Positions 15,698 to 22,530 of a stretch of 22,530 bases of DNA are shown in pieces. Numbering within the stretch: position 1 is the first letter of the stretch; each line of letters opens with the position of its first letter. The notes under the pieces were generated by a model. The model ran no database searches and was not told where the DNA came from. It saw nothing but the letters and a program-made list of their open reading frames with translations. The stretch is taken from IMG/VR virus record IMGVR_UViG_3300032050_000870, positions 1 to 22,530 of that record; one strand, 5' to 3'. A program made the translations under genes and the position numbers. The DNA comes from a virus.

Positions 15698-17584
15698 ATC
15701 ATCCAGATTTTTAATAGAAATATCTTGATTGTACACGGTACTTAATTTCTTGACAAATTCCTTAAAATACGATTTTGACCGTTCTGGTGTGACCAATGCT
15801 CCGTCCACAACCAAGTCTGCCACCTGCTGCTTCTCTTTGAGGATATCTCGCATATATTCATCAATCGTATCGGCACATAACATATAATACACCTGTACCT
15901 GACCTTTTTGACCGATACGGTGGGTACGGTCCTCTGCTTGTTCGTGATTTGCAGGCACCCAATCGCAATTTAGAAATACCACAGTATCTATCTGATGTTG
16001 AAGTCCGTCAATACCCATACCTGCCGCCATCAAACTGAATAGTCCAACTTTAGCCTCACCTTTGGTCAATCGGTCAATGGTATGTTGACGTTCCTTACTA
16101 TTCATTTCACCTGTCAGGAGTGCTGCCTTATCTCCGTACTGTTCAGCCAAGAACTTGAGTGGAGCGATATAATTACTGAAAATAAGGATGGGTTTATCGT
16201 TATCCAAGAATTCGTCCACCATTTCTACCAATCGTGGAATCTTCTTTTCAATTAAGAAGTTTTGAAGTTTCGGCATATGACCGATAGTGGGTTTCTCTAC
16301 CTTCCACCGACCAAACACTTCTCGGAGTAATTCTTTGTATTGTTTCTGTTCGTCCTTTGTTAATTCCACATACAAGTCATTCCGTTGCTTTGCGGGAAGT
16401 TCTGTAAGAATCTGGTCTTTCTTGCGGCGAATGACCAAATCTTTTGTACGGTCATGCAAGTCTTGGAGATTACGAGGTGCTTCTCCTTTCCATCCCCCGT
16501 AACGTTGAGTAAAATGGAAAAAGTTATTGAAACGTTCTTTGTCAAGGAAGTTCAACAAAGCAAATGCTTCTATTGGACGAGACATCACGGGAGTACCCGT
16601 AAGGAAGATACAGTACTTCGTTTTGATACCTGGATATTTTCGTCGTTCTTTATAGGAGCCTAAAATAGACTTTGCTCTGATGGTTTGTCGGTTTTTGAGA
16701 TAGGTGGCTTCGTCACAAACGAGGAGGTCAAAATCTTGCTTCCGTAAATCGCCAACCACTTTGCCAACGGCATCATAATGAACAATATGAAACTGATTGT
16801 TAAGCTTTCCGTAATAATTTTTGCTATCCCATATCGTAGACTCCTTTCCGGTAAACTTTTTAATTTCACGTTGCCAATTCACCACAACGGAGAGTGGGCA
16901 GACGATTATTGTTTTGAGATTCTTATATTGTGCGTACCCAATTGCTTGGGCAGTCTTACCCAGCCCAGGCGCATCCGCAATGAGACACCGACCATCTGCA
17001 CGTTCCACGAACTTGACGCCGACTCTCTGATACGGATAGAGTTGCAATTGCATTCCTTTGATACTGAAATCAATATCTTCTTGGACTCTGATTTCATCCA
17101 AGTCCTCTCTACGGTCCTTAAGTTTTTCCAGCAGAGACAGTACCTTGTCATCACACTTGATATTGGTTGGACCGAATACATTGAACGCCTTTGGAAGATG
17201 GACCGCAGGGAACTCCCACCACTTTTCTTCACCATTCCACTTTCGTCCGTCCACTTCATACTTGAACTTTGCCATCAAGTTGGGATTATATGGCATGACA
17301 ACGACCGCAGTTTTACTATCCTTCAGATGGATAGAAACTACGGTGTCGGTAGAAACTTGTGGTGTGAAAGTGGAAGTCGGATTATTCGTCTTTGCGATTT
17401 TGAGGTGGGAAATATCTTCACCCCTGAGCGTCAGTTGTGCCGCTTCTTTCCAGACTTCGGGTATACCAACCGTTTGTGTCATCCATTGAAGATATGACTG
17501 GTTGTTATAGTATACGTGCGCAAGTGAATAACCTTTAAACTTCCCGAACGTGATTATCGCACGTTCGGCAGATTCGTGTATCAT
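15695..17584 (-). CDS. SNF2-family helicase, SMARCAL1/HARP-like
   Basis: This 629-aa superfamily 2 ATPase has the SNF2 motifs in order: Q-like PYQ (184-186), motif I DAPGLGKT (204-211), motif II DEAT (291-294), motif III LTGTP (328-332), motif V region SLMAAGMGIDG (517-527) and motif VI QAEDRTHRIGQ (549-559). Before the motor, residues 1-40 resemble a small 'FGKFKGYSL...YLQWM' module found on some exonucleases, and residues about 95-140 (MPYNPNLMAKFK...KWWEFP) resemble the HARP domain of SMARCAL1, an annealing helicase. Expected role: remodelling or re-annealing forked or recombination DNA, comparable in place to T4 UvsW though of a different subfamily. It overlaps the upstream 72-aa gene by 4 nt (ATGA) and shares its promoter at 17828-17855. 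DNA-processing genes inside a structural region are unusual here and imply separate timing. Confidence 0.9.
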   Translation of the reverse strand: MIHESAERAIITFGKFKGYSLAHVYYNNQSYLQWMTQTVGIPEVWKEAAQLTLRGEDISHLKIAKTNNPTSTFTPQVSTDTVVSIHLKDSKTAVVVMPYNPNLMAKFKYEVDGRKWNGEEKWWEFPAVHLPKAFNVFGPTNIKCDDKVLSLLEKLKDRREDLDEIRVQEDIDFSIKGMQLQLYPYQRVGVKFVERADGRCLIADAPGLGKTAQAIGYAQYKNLKTIIVCPLSVVVNWQREIKKFTGKESTIWDSKNYYGKLNNQFHIVHYDAVGKVVGDLRKQDFDLLVCDEATYLKNRQTIRAKSILGSYKERRKYPGIKTKYCIFLTGTPVMSRPIEAFALLNFLDKERFNNFFHFTQRYGGWKGEAPRNLQDLHDRTKDLVIRRKKDQILTELPAKQRNDLYVELTKDEQKQYKELLREVFGRWKVEKPTIGHMPKLQNFLIEKKIPRLVEMVDEFLDNDKPILIFSNYIAPLKFLAEQYGDKAALLTGEMNSKERQHTIDRLTKGEAKVGLFSLMAAGMGIDGLQHQIDTVVFLNCDWVPANHEQAEDRTHRIGQKGQVQVYYMLCADTIDEYMRDILKEKQQVADLVVDGALVTPERSKSYFKEFVKKLSTVYNQDISIKNLDD

Positions 17585-17799
17585 TCTTGTGAAGGTTCTT
17601 GTTGTTTAATATATGTCATCGTACTAATATCAAGTCTCCACCCATCACATGGGTCCAAGCCTAATATATCCATCATTTCCTTATTTGCGACTTGTACTTT
17701 TGTTGTTAGTTCTAACTGATAGTTCTGTAACAACGTATTGCTGTTCGTAATCAGTTGTTTTATTGCTTCTGGTACCGGAACCGATTTTACTTCTGTCAT
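17581..17799 (-). CDS. Unknown 72-aa protein, first gene of the SNF2 operon
   Basis: I do not recognise this small protein. It has 72 residues: a helical N-terminal half (PEAIKQLITNSNTLLQNYQLE) likely to form an amphipathic helix, then 'NKEMMDILGLDPCDGWRLD', and a polar end. There is no signal peptide or membrane segment. It begins after a good SD (AGGAG, about 9 nt before the ATG at 17799) and a promoter, and its stop overlaps the SNF2 start by 4 nt, so it is made together with the helicase. It could be a partner or regulator of the helicase, or just a small early protein; nothing in the sequence decides. Confidence 0.7.
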   Translation of the reverse strand: MTEVKSVPVPEAIKQLITNSNTLLQNYQLELTTKVQVANKEMMDILGLDPCDGWRLDISTMTYIKQQEPSQE

Positions 17800-17827
17800 A
17801 TAAAATACTCCTATTATCTATAAGCTA

Positions 17828-17855
17828 AATATAATTATATTATTTACCTTGTCAA
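17828..17855 (-). promoter_or_regulatory. Sigma70-type promoter upstream of the 72-aa/SNF2 operon
   Basis: On the minus strand TTGACA (17850-17855) is followed after 16 nt by TATATT (17828-17833). The -35 lies in ACTTGACAA, as in the ssb and polymerase promoters. It begins 5 nt past the stop of the upstream 131-aa collagen-like gene. The spacer is 1 nt shorter than in the other two. Confidence 0.75.
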
Positions 17856-17859
17856 GTGG

Positions 17860-18255
17860 CTATGGTAACGTATCAGGACATACAACTGTTGTAGTACAAC
17901 TTCCTGTTTGTATACATACGATTGAATACCCCTCAGGTGGTGTCAATCCACTACATAGTACCGACCCTGCGGGACATGATATTAGTGATGGTCCTTGTGA
18001 CCCCGATGGCCCTATAGAACCAGACGGTCCCCTTGGAGCACCAACACCTGGATTTGTTGCAGCACAACTCGCCGAAGTATGTGTCGGACCCACGGAACCA
18101 CTAGCGCCAGTATTTGCGGGAGGGAAATCTGTATAATATGTAGATGTAATTACAGAATTTAATGATGCGGTGAAACTTGCTGTTATTGCAGTCGCAGCAG
18201 TTGTTGCATTAATTGCAGTAGTATTAGTAAATCCAAAAGGAAAAAAGTATGTCAT
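17860..18255 (-). CDS. Collagen-like short fibre protein with Cys-rich tail (third of three)
   Basis: This 131-aa protein starts with MTYFFPFGF, an N-terminal pattern shared with the two genes upstream. An Ala/Thr/Ser-rich helical stretch follows, then two short collagen-like Gly-X-Y runs (GAS GSV GPT; GPS GSI GPS GSQ GPS) and a head of about 45 residues with seven cysteines by eye over the C-terminal half (for example SCPAGSVLC, VCIQTGSC, VVCPD). Collagen-like repeats in phages usually form trimeric stalks of fibres or decoration proteins. It is preceded by an 11-nt gap without a good SD, so it may depend on translation of the gene before it. Its stop is right next to the SNF2-operon promoter. 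Cys-rich heads could be metal-binding; disulfides are unlikely before lysis in a reducing cytoplasm. Confidence 0.72.
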   Translation of the reverse strand: MTYFFPFGFTNTTAINATTAATAITASFTASLNSVITSTYYTDFPPANTGASGSVGPTHTSASCAATNPGVGAPRGPSGSIGPSGSQGPSLISCPAGSVLCSGLTPPEGYSIVCIQTGSCTTTVVCPDTLP

Positions 18256-18266
18256 ATTATTAAGTG

Positions 18267-18785
18267 TTAGAGACTACAGACACCCGAATCATTTGTGATT
18301 TCTCCAGAACCATTTAATTCATAGTACGTACCACTACCATCAGTTATAGCGTTATAAGGTAATGTAGTAATACAAGAAGAATTACTATAAACCTTACATC
18401 CATTTACTAATGAACCGCATGTACTATAAATGAATGACCCGATACTATAAGTATATTTTCCCGTATCGCACTGACCGAATCCGCTAGTGTCTGTTGTTCC
18501 AATCCACCCCACACCAAATGAATCGAAGCGCGTACAACACGACCCCAGTGTACTGGACAATAAGTATATACCAAGTCCTTTTGGTCCTGTTGGACCTGTT
18601 GGGCCTGTTGGGCCTTGTTGGCCCGTGTTTGTAAATGCCGACCCACTAGACCCCGATGGTCCGGGAGCGTTTAACGCAAAACTTGCAGTTGCTACTTTAA
18701 GTGTTGCAAAAGATGCAACGCCCGCCACACTTGCACTAACTGCACTAATTGCAAAACTTGATTTACCTATTGGATATGATTGCAT
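18267..18785 (-). CDS. Collagen-like short fibre protein with Cys-rich head (second of three)
   Basis: This 172-aa protein starts MQSYPIGK, matching the (Y/F)P(F/I)G start of its neighbours, followed by an Ala/Ser/Val-rich segment with a regular 'SAS/FA' pattern. Two collagen-like runs come next (GPS GSS GSA, then GQQ GPT GPT GPT GPK GLG). The head of about 90 residues contains eight cysteines, beginning with a CC pair (SCCTRFD). It probably forms a trimeric stalk with a distal head. SD TAAGG overlaps the stop codon of the 80-aa gene, so translation is coupled. The head is Gly/Ser/Thr/Tyr-rich with no recognisable catalytic motif. Tail fibre, capsid or whisker decoration are all possible. Confidence 0.75.
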   Translation of the reverse strand: MQSYPIGKSSFAISAVSASVAGVASFATLKVATASFALNAPGPSGSSGSAFTNTGQQGPTGPTGPTGPKGLGIYLLSSTLGSCCTRFDSFGVGWIGTTDTSGFGQCDTGKYTYSIGSFIYSTCGSLVNGCKVYSNSSCITTLPYNAITDGSGTYYELNGSGEITNDSGVCSL

Positions 18786-18795
18786 ATACTATACC

Positions 18796-19038
18796 TTACG
18801 AGAACGGACCATCTACTGTACCAACCGGTCCTTGCGGCCCTGACGGCCCTTGTGACCCACTTGACCCCGACACATACAGACAGGCGCCATATGGGCCTTG
18901 TGGACCTGTACTTCCTGATACTGCTCTAGATGCTGATAGTACTACATCTATACTTATGGCAGTTGTTGCATAATTTGCTGATGATGCAGAGACAACCGTG
19001 GTTGAAATAGACCCCGAACCAAACGGATAAAATCTCAT
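18796..19038 (-). CDS. Collagen-like short protein without a head domain (first of three)
   Basis: This 80-aa protein starts MRFYPFGSG and has an Ala/Ser-rich coil (SASSANYATTA...VLSASRA), then two collagen-like runs (GST GPQ GPY GAC; GSS GSQ GPS GPQ GPV GTV) split by CLYVSG, and ends at once with DGPFS. It therefore looks like the stalk of the following two proteins without their Cys-rich heads. It begins 1 nt after the stop of the 260-aa gene, with GAGGA of that gene's last codons as SD. It may be a truncated paralogue or a mixed-trimer partner. Confidence 0.7.
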   Translation of the reverse strand: MRFYPFGSGSISTTVVSASSANYATTAISIDVVLSASRAVSGSTGPQGPYGACLYVSGSSGSQGPSGPQGPVGTVDGPFS

Positions 19039-19039
19039 A

Positions 19040-19822
19040 TTAATCCTCTAATGGGTAAATGTATAACGAGGCAGTAACATTAGTTATTGTCACTGCAGAC
19101 AAATTTTCTATTATATATCCCACTAAATTTTCCCCTTGTTGATATGTTGTCAAGTTATATGCTTGTAACGTAGGAGTTAATTTATATGCATATGAAGCAG
19201 AATCAAAAAGCATATCGGTTATAATGTATGACCCATCACTTGGAGATGTAGAAAATACACGACTTTTTTCAGTTAAACTAACTGATGCCACATCTCTGGA
19301 ATATAAACGTAATCTAGTATTTATAAAGTTTGAGCTTGCACTCATGATTAGAAATGATTTCGGTGATGTTGTATTTCCGAGGTCACTAAATCCAGATGGT
19401 AAACTTGTTGCATAAAAGTTTAGTACTTCTTTTGTAGCATACGATGATTCTATAGGATAATATGTAAATGTTGCAGTCACATTACTACCGCTTATATTAT
19501 ACCATGTAGTACTACCAGAAAATGTAGTACCTATTATTGGTGGGTCAAAATTCAACTGGTACGAAGAACTAGCAATATACGTGTCTACTACCATTCCAAC
19601 AGAAGCACTTACATCCATTGAAGCTGTAGTACGTGGTGCATCAATTCCAAGACTTGCACTATCAGAATATAATCTGATACGACATGGTTGGTCCACGGAT
19701 ACATTTAGTAGAATATATGTACTACCAAACGTAGTAGTACTACCACTATTCGGGGTATTTGTAATTGTTGCTGTTTCTCTGGTAAACCTTGCGCCACTTT
19801 GAATCTGTCCTAATAAACCCAT
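19040..19822 (-). CDS. Structural protein with two similar beta domains
   Basis: This 260-aa protein is Ser/Thr/Tyr-rich and appears to contain an internal duplication. Domain 1 covers about 34-125 (RIRLYSDSAS at 48-57, TATFTYYPIE at 116-125) and domain 2 about 155-260 (RLRLYSRDVA at 170-179, TASLYIYPLE at 250-259). Both look like beta-sandwiches. No signal peptide or membrane segment is seen. It starts 32 nt after the propeller gene stop, behind the 17-nt motif at 19841-19857, and leads directly into the three collagen-like genes. It is probably a tail-fibre, adaptor or decoration component. I cannot name a T4 counterpart. Only one Cys is present, unlike the later collagen-like proteins. Confidence 0.7.
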   Translation of the reverse strand: MGLLGQIQSGARFTRETATITNTPNSGSTTTFGSTYILLNVSVDQPCRIRLYSDSASLGIDAPRTTASMDVSASVGMVVDTYIASSSYQLNFDPPIIGTTFSGSTTWYNISGSNVTATFTYYPIESSYATKEVLNFYATSLPSGFSDLGNTTSPKSFLIMSASSNFINTRLRLYSRDVASVSLTEKSRVFSTSPSDGSYIITDMLFDSASYAYKLTPTLQAYNLTTYQQGENLVGYIIENLSAVTITNVTASLYIYPLED

Positions 19823-19840
19823 ATGTTATCCAGTTTAATG

Positions 19841-19857
19841 TACTAATATAAATATCA
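19841..19857 (-). promoter_or_regulatory. 17-nt AT-rich motif before the 260-aa gene, candidate late promoter (copy B)
   Basis: The minus strand reads TGATATTTATATTAGTA, beginning with the TGA stop of the upstream gene and ending 18 nt before the next ATG at 19822. It matches the copy at 15681-15697 in 16 of 17 positions, with the same relation to stop and start codons. Both lie ahead of structural genes. The short distance to the ATG fits a start site inside a leader of roughly 10-15 nt. Confidence 0.45.
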
Positions 19858-22530
19858 CGTTAATTTTCCTTTAATTCCTTGCCCAACATTAAATGACACA
19901 GAAATTGCGTCATTTGGTGAAATAAATGTGGCAGCAGTATTTCCCGATATCAATACTTTGTTTCCAGACGCCAATGATACCCCATTTCCGAAATCGGCAG
20001 CTCCGGTCCCAATTTGATATTTTTTCCATGTGAATGTGTTGATATCAAATATTGCTACGAAAATATCACTTGCACCATACGCGGTACCATCGTCAGCAAA
20101 GATACCCGTTGTAGACCCCACAATAACGATACGACCGTCTGGAAGATACGCACTTGGTTTACCTAATGTATCCAAACTATCGTTCTGTGTTGTACCTAGT
20201 TGATAAGCAGTTCCCCACGTATCGGTTAGGTAATTAAAGAAAATTATACCAATATCTGCGGCACCTTGATTACTATTTCCACCGACATCACCAGAGGATT
20301 CATACACGACTGCTAACGTATTTGGAATAATATTGTGTACATCATGTACGTTAAACCCACGGTCAGCAAGCCCAGACCCAGTAGTATAGTAGTCGGTTTG
20401 GAACGTGGCACCCGCAGCGGGTGCATTTGTGGCAAGGTTACGTGCATCAATAATACCTAAGAAGATATCATATCCACCTATCGGTTCTCCACCTAAAGTA
20501 CCAGCAGTACGTCCGATGAAGGCAACACGACCATCTGACAATTCTGTTCCTGCATATATTTCTTCATCAAATTCTGTACCAACTTGTGTGATTAAGAATC
20601 CTGTATCTGATAATGGACTCGTTGGGTCGTAGAATGCAACCAAGTAGTCATATACGCCCGTATCACCATTATTATATGCAACTACGTCACCCGACGCCTG
20701 TGCAATAATACACAATCGTCCTGCATTACTACCCGAAGTCAATTCAAATACATCGTACGCAAAAATGTTACCATCGTCGGCTTCCCCATCACCAGCAACA
20801 CCAATTTGTGTCCACGTTATAATATCATTAATTGGATTAAGTTGTCCTTCTACATAACTTCCAGAATTTTTATATTCTTGGATATTATCTAAATCAATTG
20901 TACCAAAAAATCCATCAAATACTTGACTACCTTCGTACACTTCATTCATGTATGAACCAGTCAACGATGTGAATGTCGTTGATGCACTGGTTATTAGTGT
21001 CCCAGAGGAACTTACGATGGTGGAAAATGACCCAAACGTTCCAAGTCCAGTAGACGAACGTAGTGCGGACGCAGAAACATACCACATCGCCATCCCCGCA
21101 TTTCCTTCTAAATGATGGTTACCTGTACCAAATCCATTACGACTAAATCTAAACGTTAGTCCTCGACGACCATTTGTGTGCGACTCCGACCATCCTGCTG
21201 CGATATAATTAAACGTTGTTACATCCCGTTCCACGGTAAGTAAGGATTCTGCGCCATCATGTCCCAATCCATTGATAAAAAATTGATTTCCGTTGTGGTC
21301 AAATCCTGCAATAATTCCATCTCCATTTCCTTGCACGGCTGCTGGTACAGTGGTACCAGAACTACTTGCATATCCGACCACAAACGTATTACGAGATTGA
21401 CTTGCGACAGATGATGGCGTATTTGCTAATGCTTTCCAATATGAACCAGATGTTGTTGTTTTCCATAATTGTGATACACCACTACTTTGGCTGATAAGTT
21501 TAGTGATGAATCCATTTGTTCCCTCGGTTCCTACTATCATATATTCTAACGGACTTGTACCCGTGTTACGTATATCCATTGCTTCCGTATTTGCCGATGC
21601 ACTATTATGTGTACGTACCCAGTTAAGTATTGGCGTAGATAATATAGTACCTACACCAAATGATGCAGTGGTCGGAGTATCGTTTGTTTTACCTGCAAAG
21701 GTAAACTTACCATCGGTAGAGGTTTCGTGTTTACGCACACGATTAACTATAAGATTATTGTGTAATGTTTGCGTTTGAATATCACCGTTAGTGTTGACCA
21801 CGGTAAACGTGGTAGTACTTCCAGATACGATTGGTAGCAACAAGTATTGAGTTCCATCTTTTGTGACAGTATCAATTGCACTTGCATACTGATTTCCTGA
21901 CGTACCGTACATCTTTGTCCACACTATAGACCCCGTAGAGTCTAACTTAGTTAGTAGTGCATCTTCGTTACCACTTCCACTGTTTGTGGTTTTTCCAGCC
22001 ACATACAAATATCCGGATGAGTCTCGTGTAATACCGTATGCAGTGTCTACCAGTGAACCTCCAGAAATATCACGGGACCATTGTAATTCAAAGTTTGCAT
22101 CATATTTAGCAACAACAATACTAGAACTTTGAATATGATTTCCTGCCAAATACTGCGCTCCAGTTGCATCCAATACCATACCAACAAATTCAATTTTTTC
22201 AGTCGTAGTCATAGACTTAACCAATCCACGACCTATACCGTGAGTAAATAAGTTACGGCGAGGTACTAACAAATCTTTGGTAAATCCAACGATATATACT
22301 TTTCCATCTGTAGTTTGTGTCACACCAGTAATAAAGTCGTCAAAACGTCCAGTTATTTCATAGTATTCTGGTGGAGACGTGTCGGATGGACTAAATATTG
22401 TAATGATACCATTGTTATAACTGATGTCAAAATCTGGGTCTATGTCTGCTTTTGTTCCAATAAACAATTGACGACCATCTTGTAATTCTATACCGTATGC
22501 AAATGATTCATTTCCAGACAGTGAGGTTTG
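19855..22530 (-). CDS. Large beta-propeller-like structural protein (5' end beyond window)
   Basis: Partial gene: 891 codons are visible and the frame stays open to the right edge, so the true start lies outside. A TTG at 22467 is not needed as start. The protein is built of repeated beta-propeller-type blades with motifs such as 'DSSGYLYVAGKT', 'DALLTKLDSTGSIVWTKMYG' and, in the C-terminal third, 'LPDGRIVIVGSTTG' and 'SDGRVAFIGRTAG' with a following GGYDIFLGIID strand. A middle stretch (around 'HLEGNAGMAMWYVSASALR' to 'SYVEGQLNPIND') lacks this pattern, so two propeller arrays may flank another domain. Such proteins occur as virion adhesins or fibres; host recognition is an inference. No cysteines are seen in the visible part. 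It ends at the stop codon contained in the 17-nt motif. Confidence 0.75.
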   Translation of the reverse strand, partial: QTSLSGNESFAYGIELQDGRQLFIGTKADIDPDFDISYNNGIITIFSPSDTSPPEYYEITGRFDDFITGVTQTTDGKVYIVGFTKDLLVPRRNLFTHGIGRGLVKSMTTTEKIEFVGMVLDATGAQYLAGNHIQSSSIVVAKYDANFELQWSRDISGGSLVDTAYGITRDSSGYLYVAGKTTNSGSGNEDALLTKLDSTGSIVWTKMYGTSGNQYASAIDTVTKDGTQYLLLPIVSGSTTTFTVVNTNGDIQTQTLHNNLIVNRVRKHETSTDGKFTFAGKTNDTPTTASFGVGTILSTPILNWVRTHNSASANTEAMDIRNTGTSPLEYMIVGTEGTNGFITKLISQSSGVSQLWKTTTSGSYWKALANTPSSVASQSRNTFVVGYASSSGTTVPAAVQGNGDGIIAGFDHNGNQFFINGLGHDGAESLLTVERDVTTFNYIAAGWSESHTNGRRGLTFRFSRNGFGTGNHHLEGNAGMAMWYVSASALRSSTGLGTFGSFSTIVSSSGTLITSASTTFTSLTGSYMNEVYEGSQVFDGFFGTIDLDNIQEYKNSGSYVEGQLNPINDIITWTQIGVAGDGEADDGNIFAYDVFELTSGSNAGRLCIIAQASGDVVAYNNGDTGVYDYLVAFYDPTSPLSDTGFLITQVGTEFDEEIYAGTELSDGRVAFIGRTAGTLGGEPIGGYDIFLGIIDARNLATNAPAAGATFQTDYYTTGSGLADRGFNVHDVHNIIPNTLAVVYESSGDVGGNSNQGAADIGIIFFNYLTDTWGTAYQLGTTQNDSLDTLGKPSAYLPDGRIVIVGSTTGIFADDGTAYGASDIFVAIFDINTFTWKKYQIGTGAADFGNGVSLASGNKVLISGNTAATFISPNDAISVSFNVGQGIKGKLT

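Noticed and set aside
16778-17497. 239-aa plus-strand open frame opposite the SNF2 gene
   Set aside because: The minus strand encodes a complete SNF2 helicase here; the plus-strand frame has no recognisable domain, no RBS context and is rich in Ile/Ser/Arg/Leu as antisense frames are.
18581-18620. Short 9-nt tandem repeats resembling a repeat array (GGNCCTGTT units)
   Set aside because: These are Gly-Pro-Thr codons of the collagen-like stalk; there are no spacers, so it is not CRISPR or a replication iteron.
17849-18973. Plus-strand frames with Gly/Pro/Asp repeats (GPCDPDGP-like)
   Set aside because: They are the complement of the Gly-X-Y codons of the three collagen-like genes, which have proper spacing and SD sites on the minus strand.
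19318-19325. Exact minus-strand TATAAATA followed by CTA, like a T4 late promoter
   Set aside because: It lies inside the 260-aa gene about 280 nt before the next start; a single 8-nt AT-rich match is expected by chance in this composition. Another at 6552-6559 is also intragenic.
22465-22467. TTG as start of the propeller protein
   Set aside because: The frame continues without stop to the end of the window and codes for similar sequence (GIELQDGRQLFIG), so the gene is simply cut by the window edge.

Overview
This 22.5 kb window looks like part of a tailed-phage genome, a contractile-tailed relative of T4. Every gene I can support lies on the minus strand, packed with overlaps of 1-38 nt or gaps of a few nt. 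Replication genes of T4 type (gp41-like helicase, FEN/RNase H-like nuclease, UvsX/RecA, gp32-like SSB) sit beside a T4-type baseplate and tail block (gp26-like, small gp51-like ORF, gp29-like tape measure, gp48/gp54-like tube protein, gp53-like LysM protein, hub). The host cannot be named from this sequence. AT-rich structural genes and similarity of gene style to marine T4-like phages make an aquatic bacterium plausible, but that is inference. I see no integrase, repressor, tRNA, IS element or CRISPR.

Layout in the direction of transcription (right to left): (1) 22530-17860, adhesion/decoration proteins: a large beta-propeller-like protein running off the right edge, a 260-aa protein with a duplicated beta domain, and three tandem collagen-like proteins. 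(2) 17855-15695, a two-gene operon behind its own sigma70-type promoter: a 72-aa unknown and a SMARCAL1/HARP-like SNF2 helicase. (3) 15694-5296, the tail/baseplate block: gp26-like, overlapping small ORF, tape measure, tube protein, LysM protein, a 1332-aa hub with an M23 endopeptidase at one end and a peptidoglycan-binding domain at the other, and a 644-aa structural/adhesin protein. (4) 5285-3493, a promoter, a very divergent family A DNA polymerase and a 133-aa unknown. (5) 3482-1, a promoter, SSB, a hairpin terminator, RecA, FEN nuclease and the start of the replicative helicase, which runs off the left edge.

Two promoter classes appear to match gene class. Three gaps ahead of replication or DNA-processing genes carry near-consensus sigma70 promoters, all sharing ACTTGACAA. 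Two gaps ahead of structural genes carry instead a nearly identical 17-nt AT-rich motif starting at the upstream stop codon, a candidate late promoter.

Most interesting points: the family A polymerase with altered active-site residues and a degraded proofreading domain; an overlapping gene pair with a T7 slippery run just upstream of the tape measure gene, as in frameshifted tail-assembly chaperones; the peptidase-hub-PG-binding fusion; a 10-nt-periodic triple repeat in the ssb leader that could be an autoregulatory operator; and the three collagen-stalk proteins, two of them with cysteine-rich heads.
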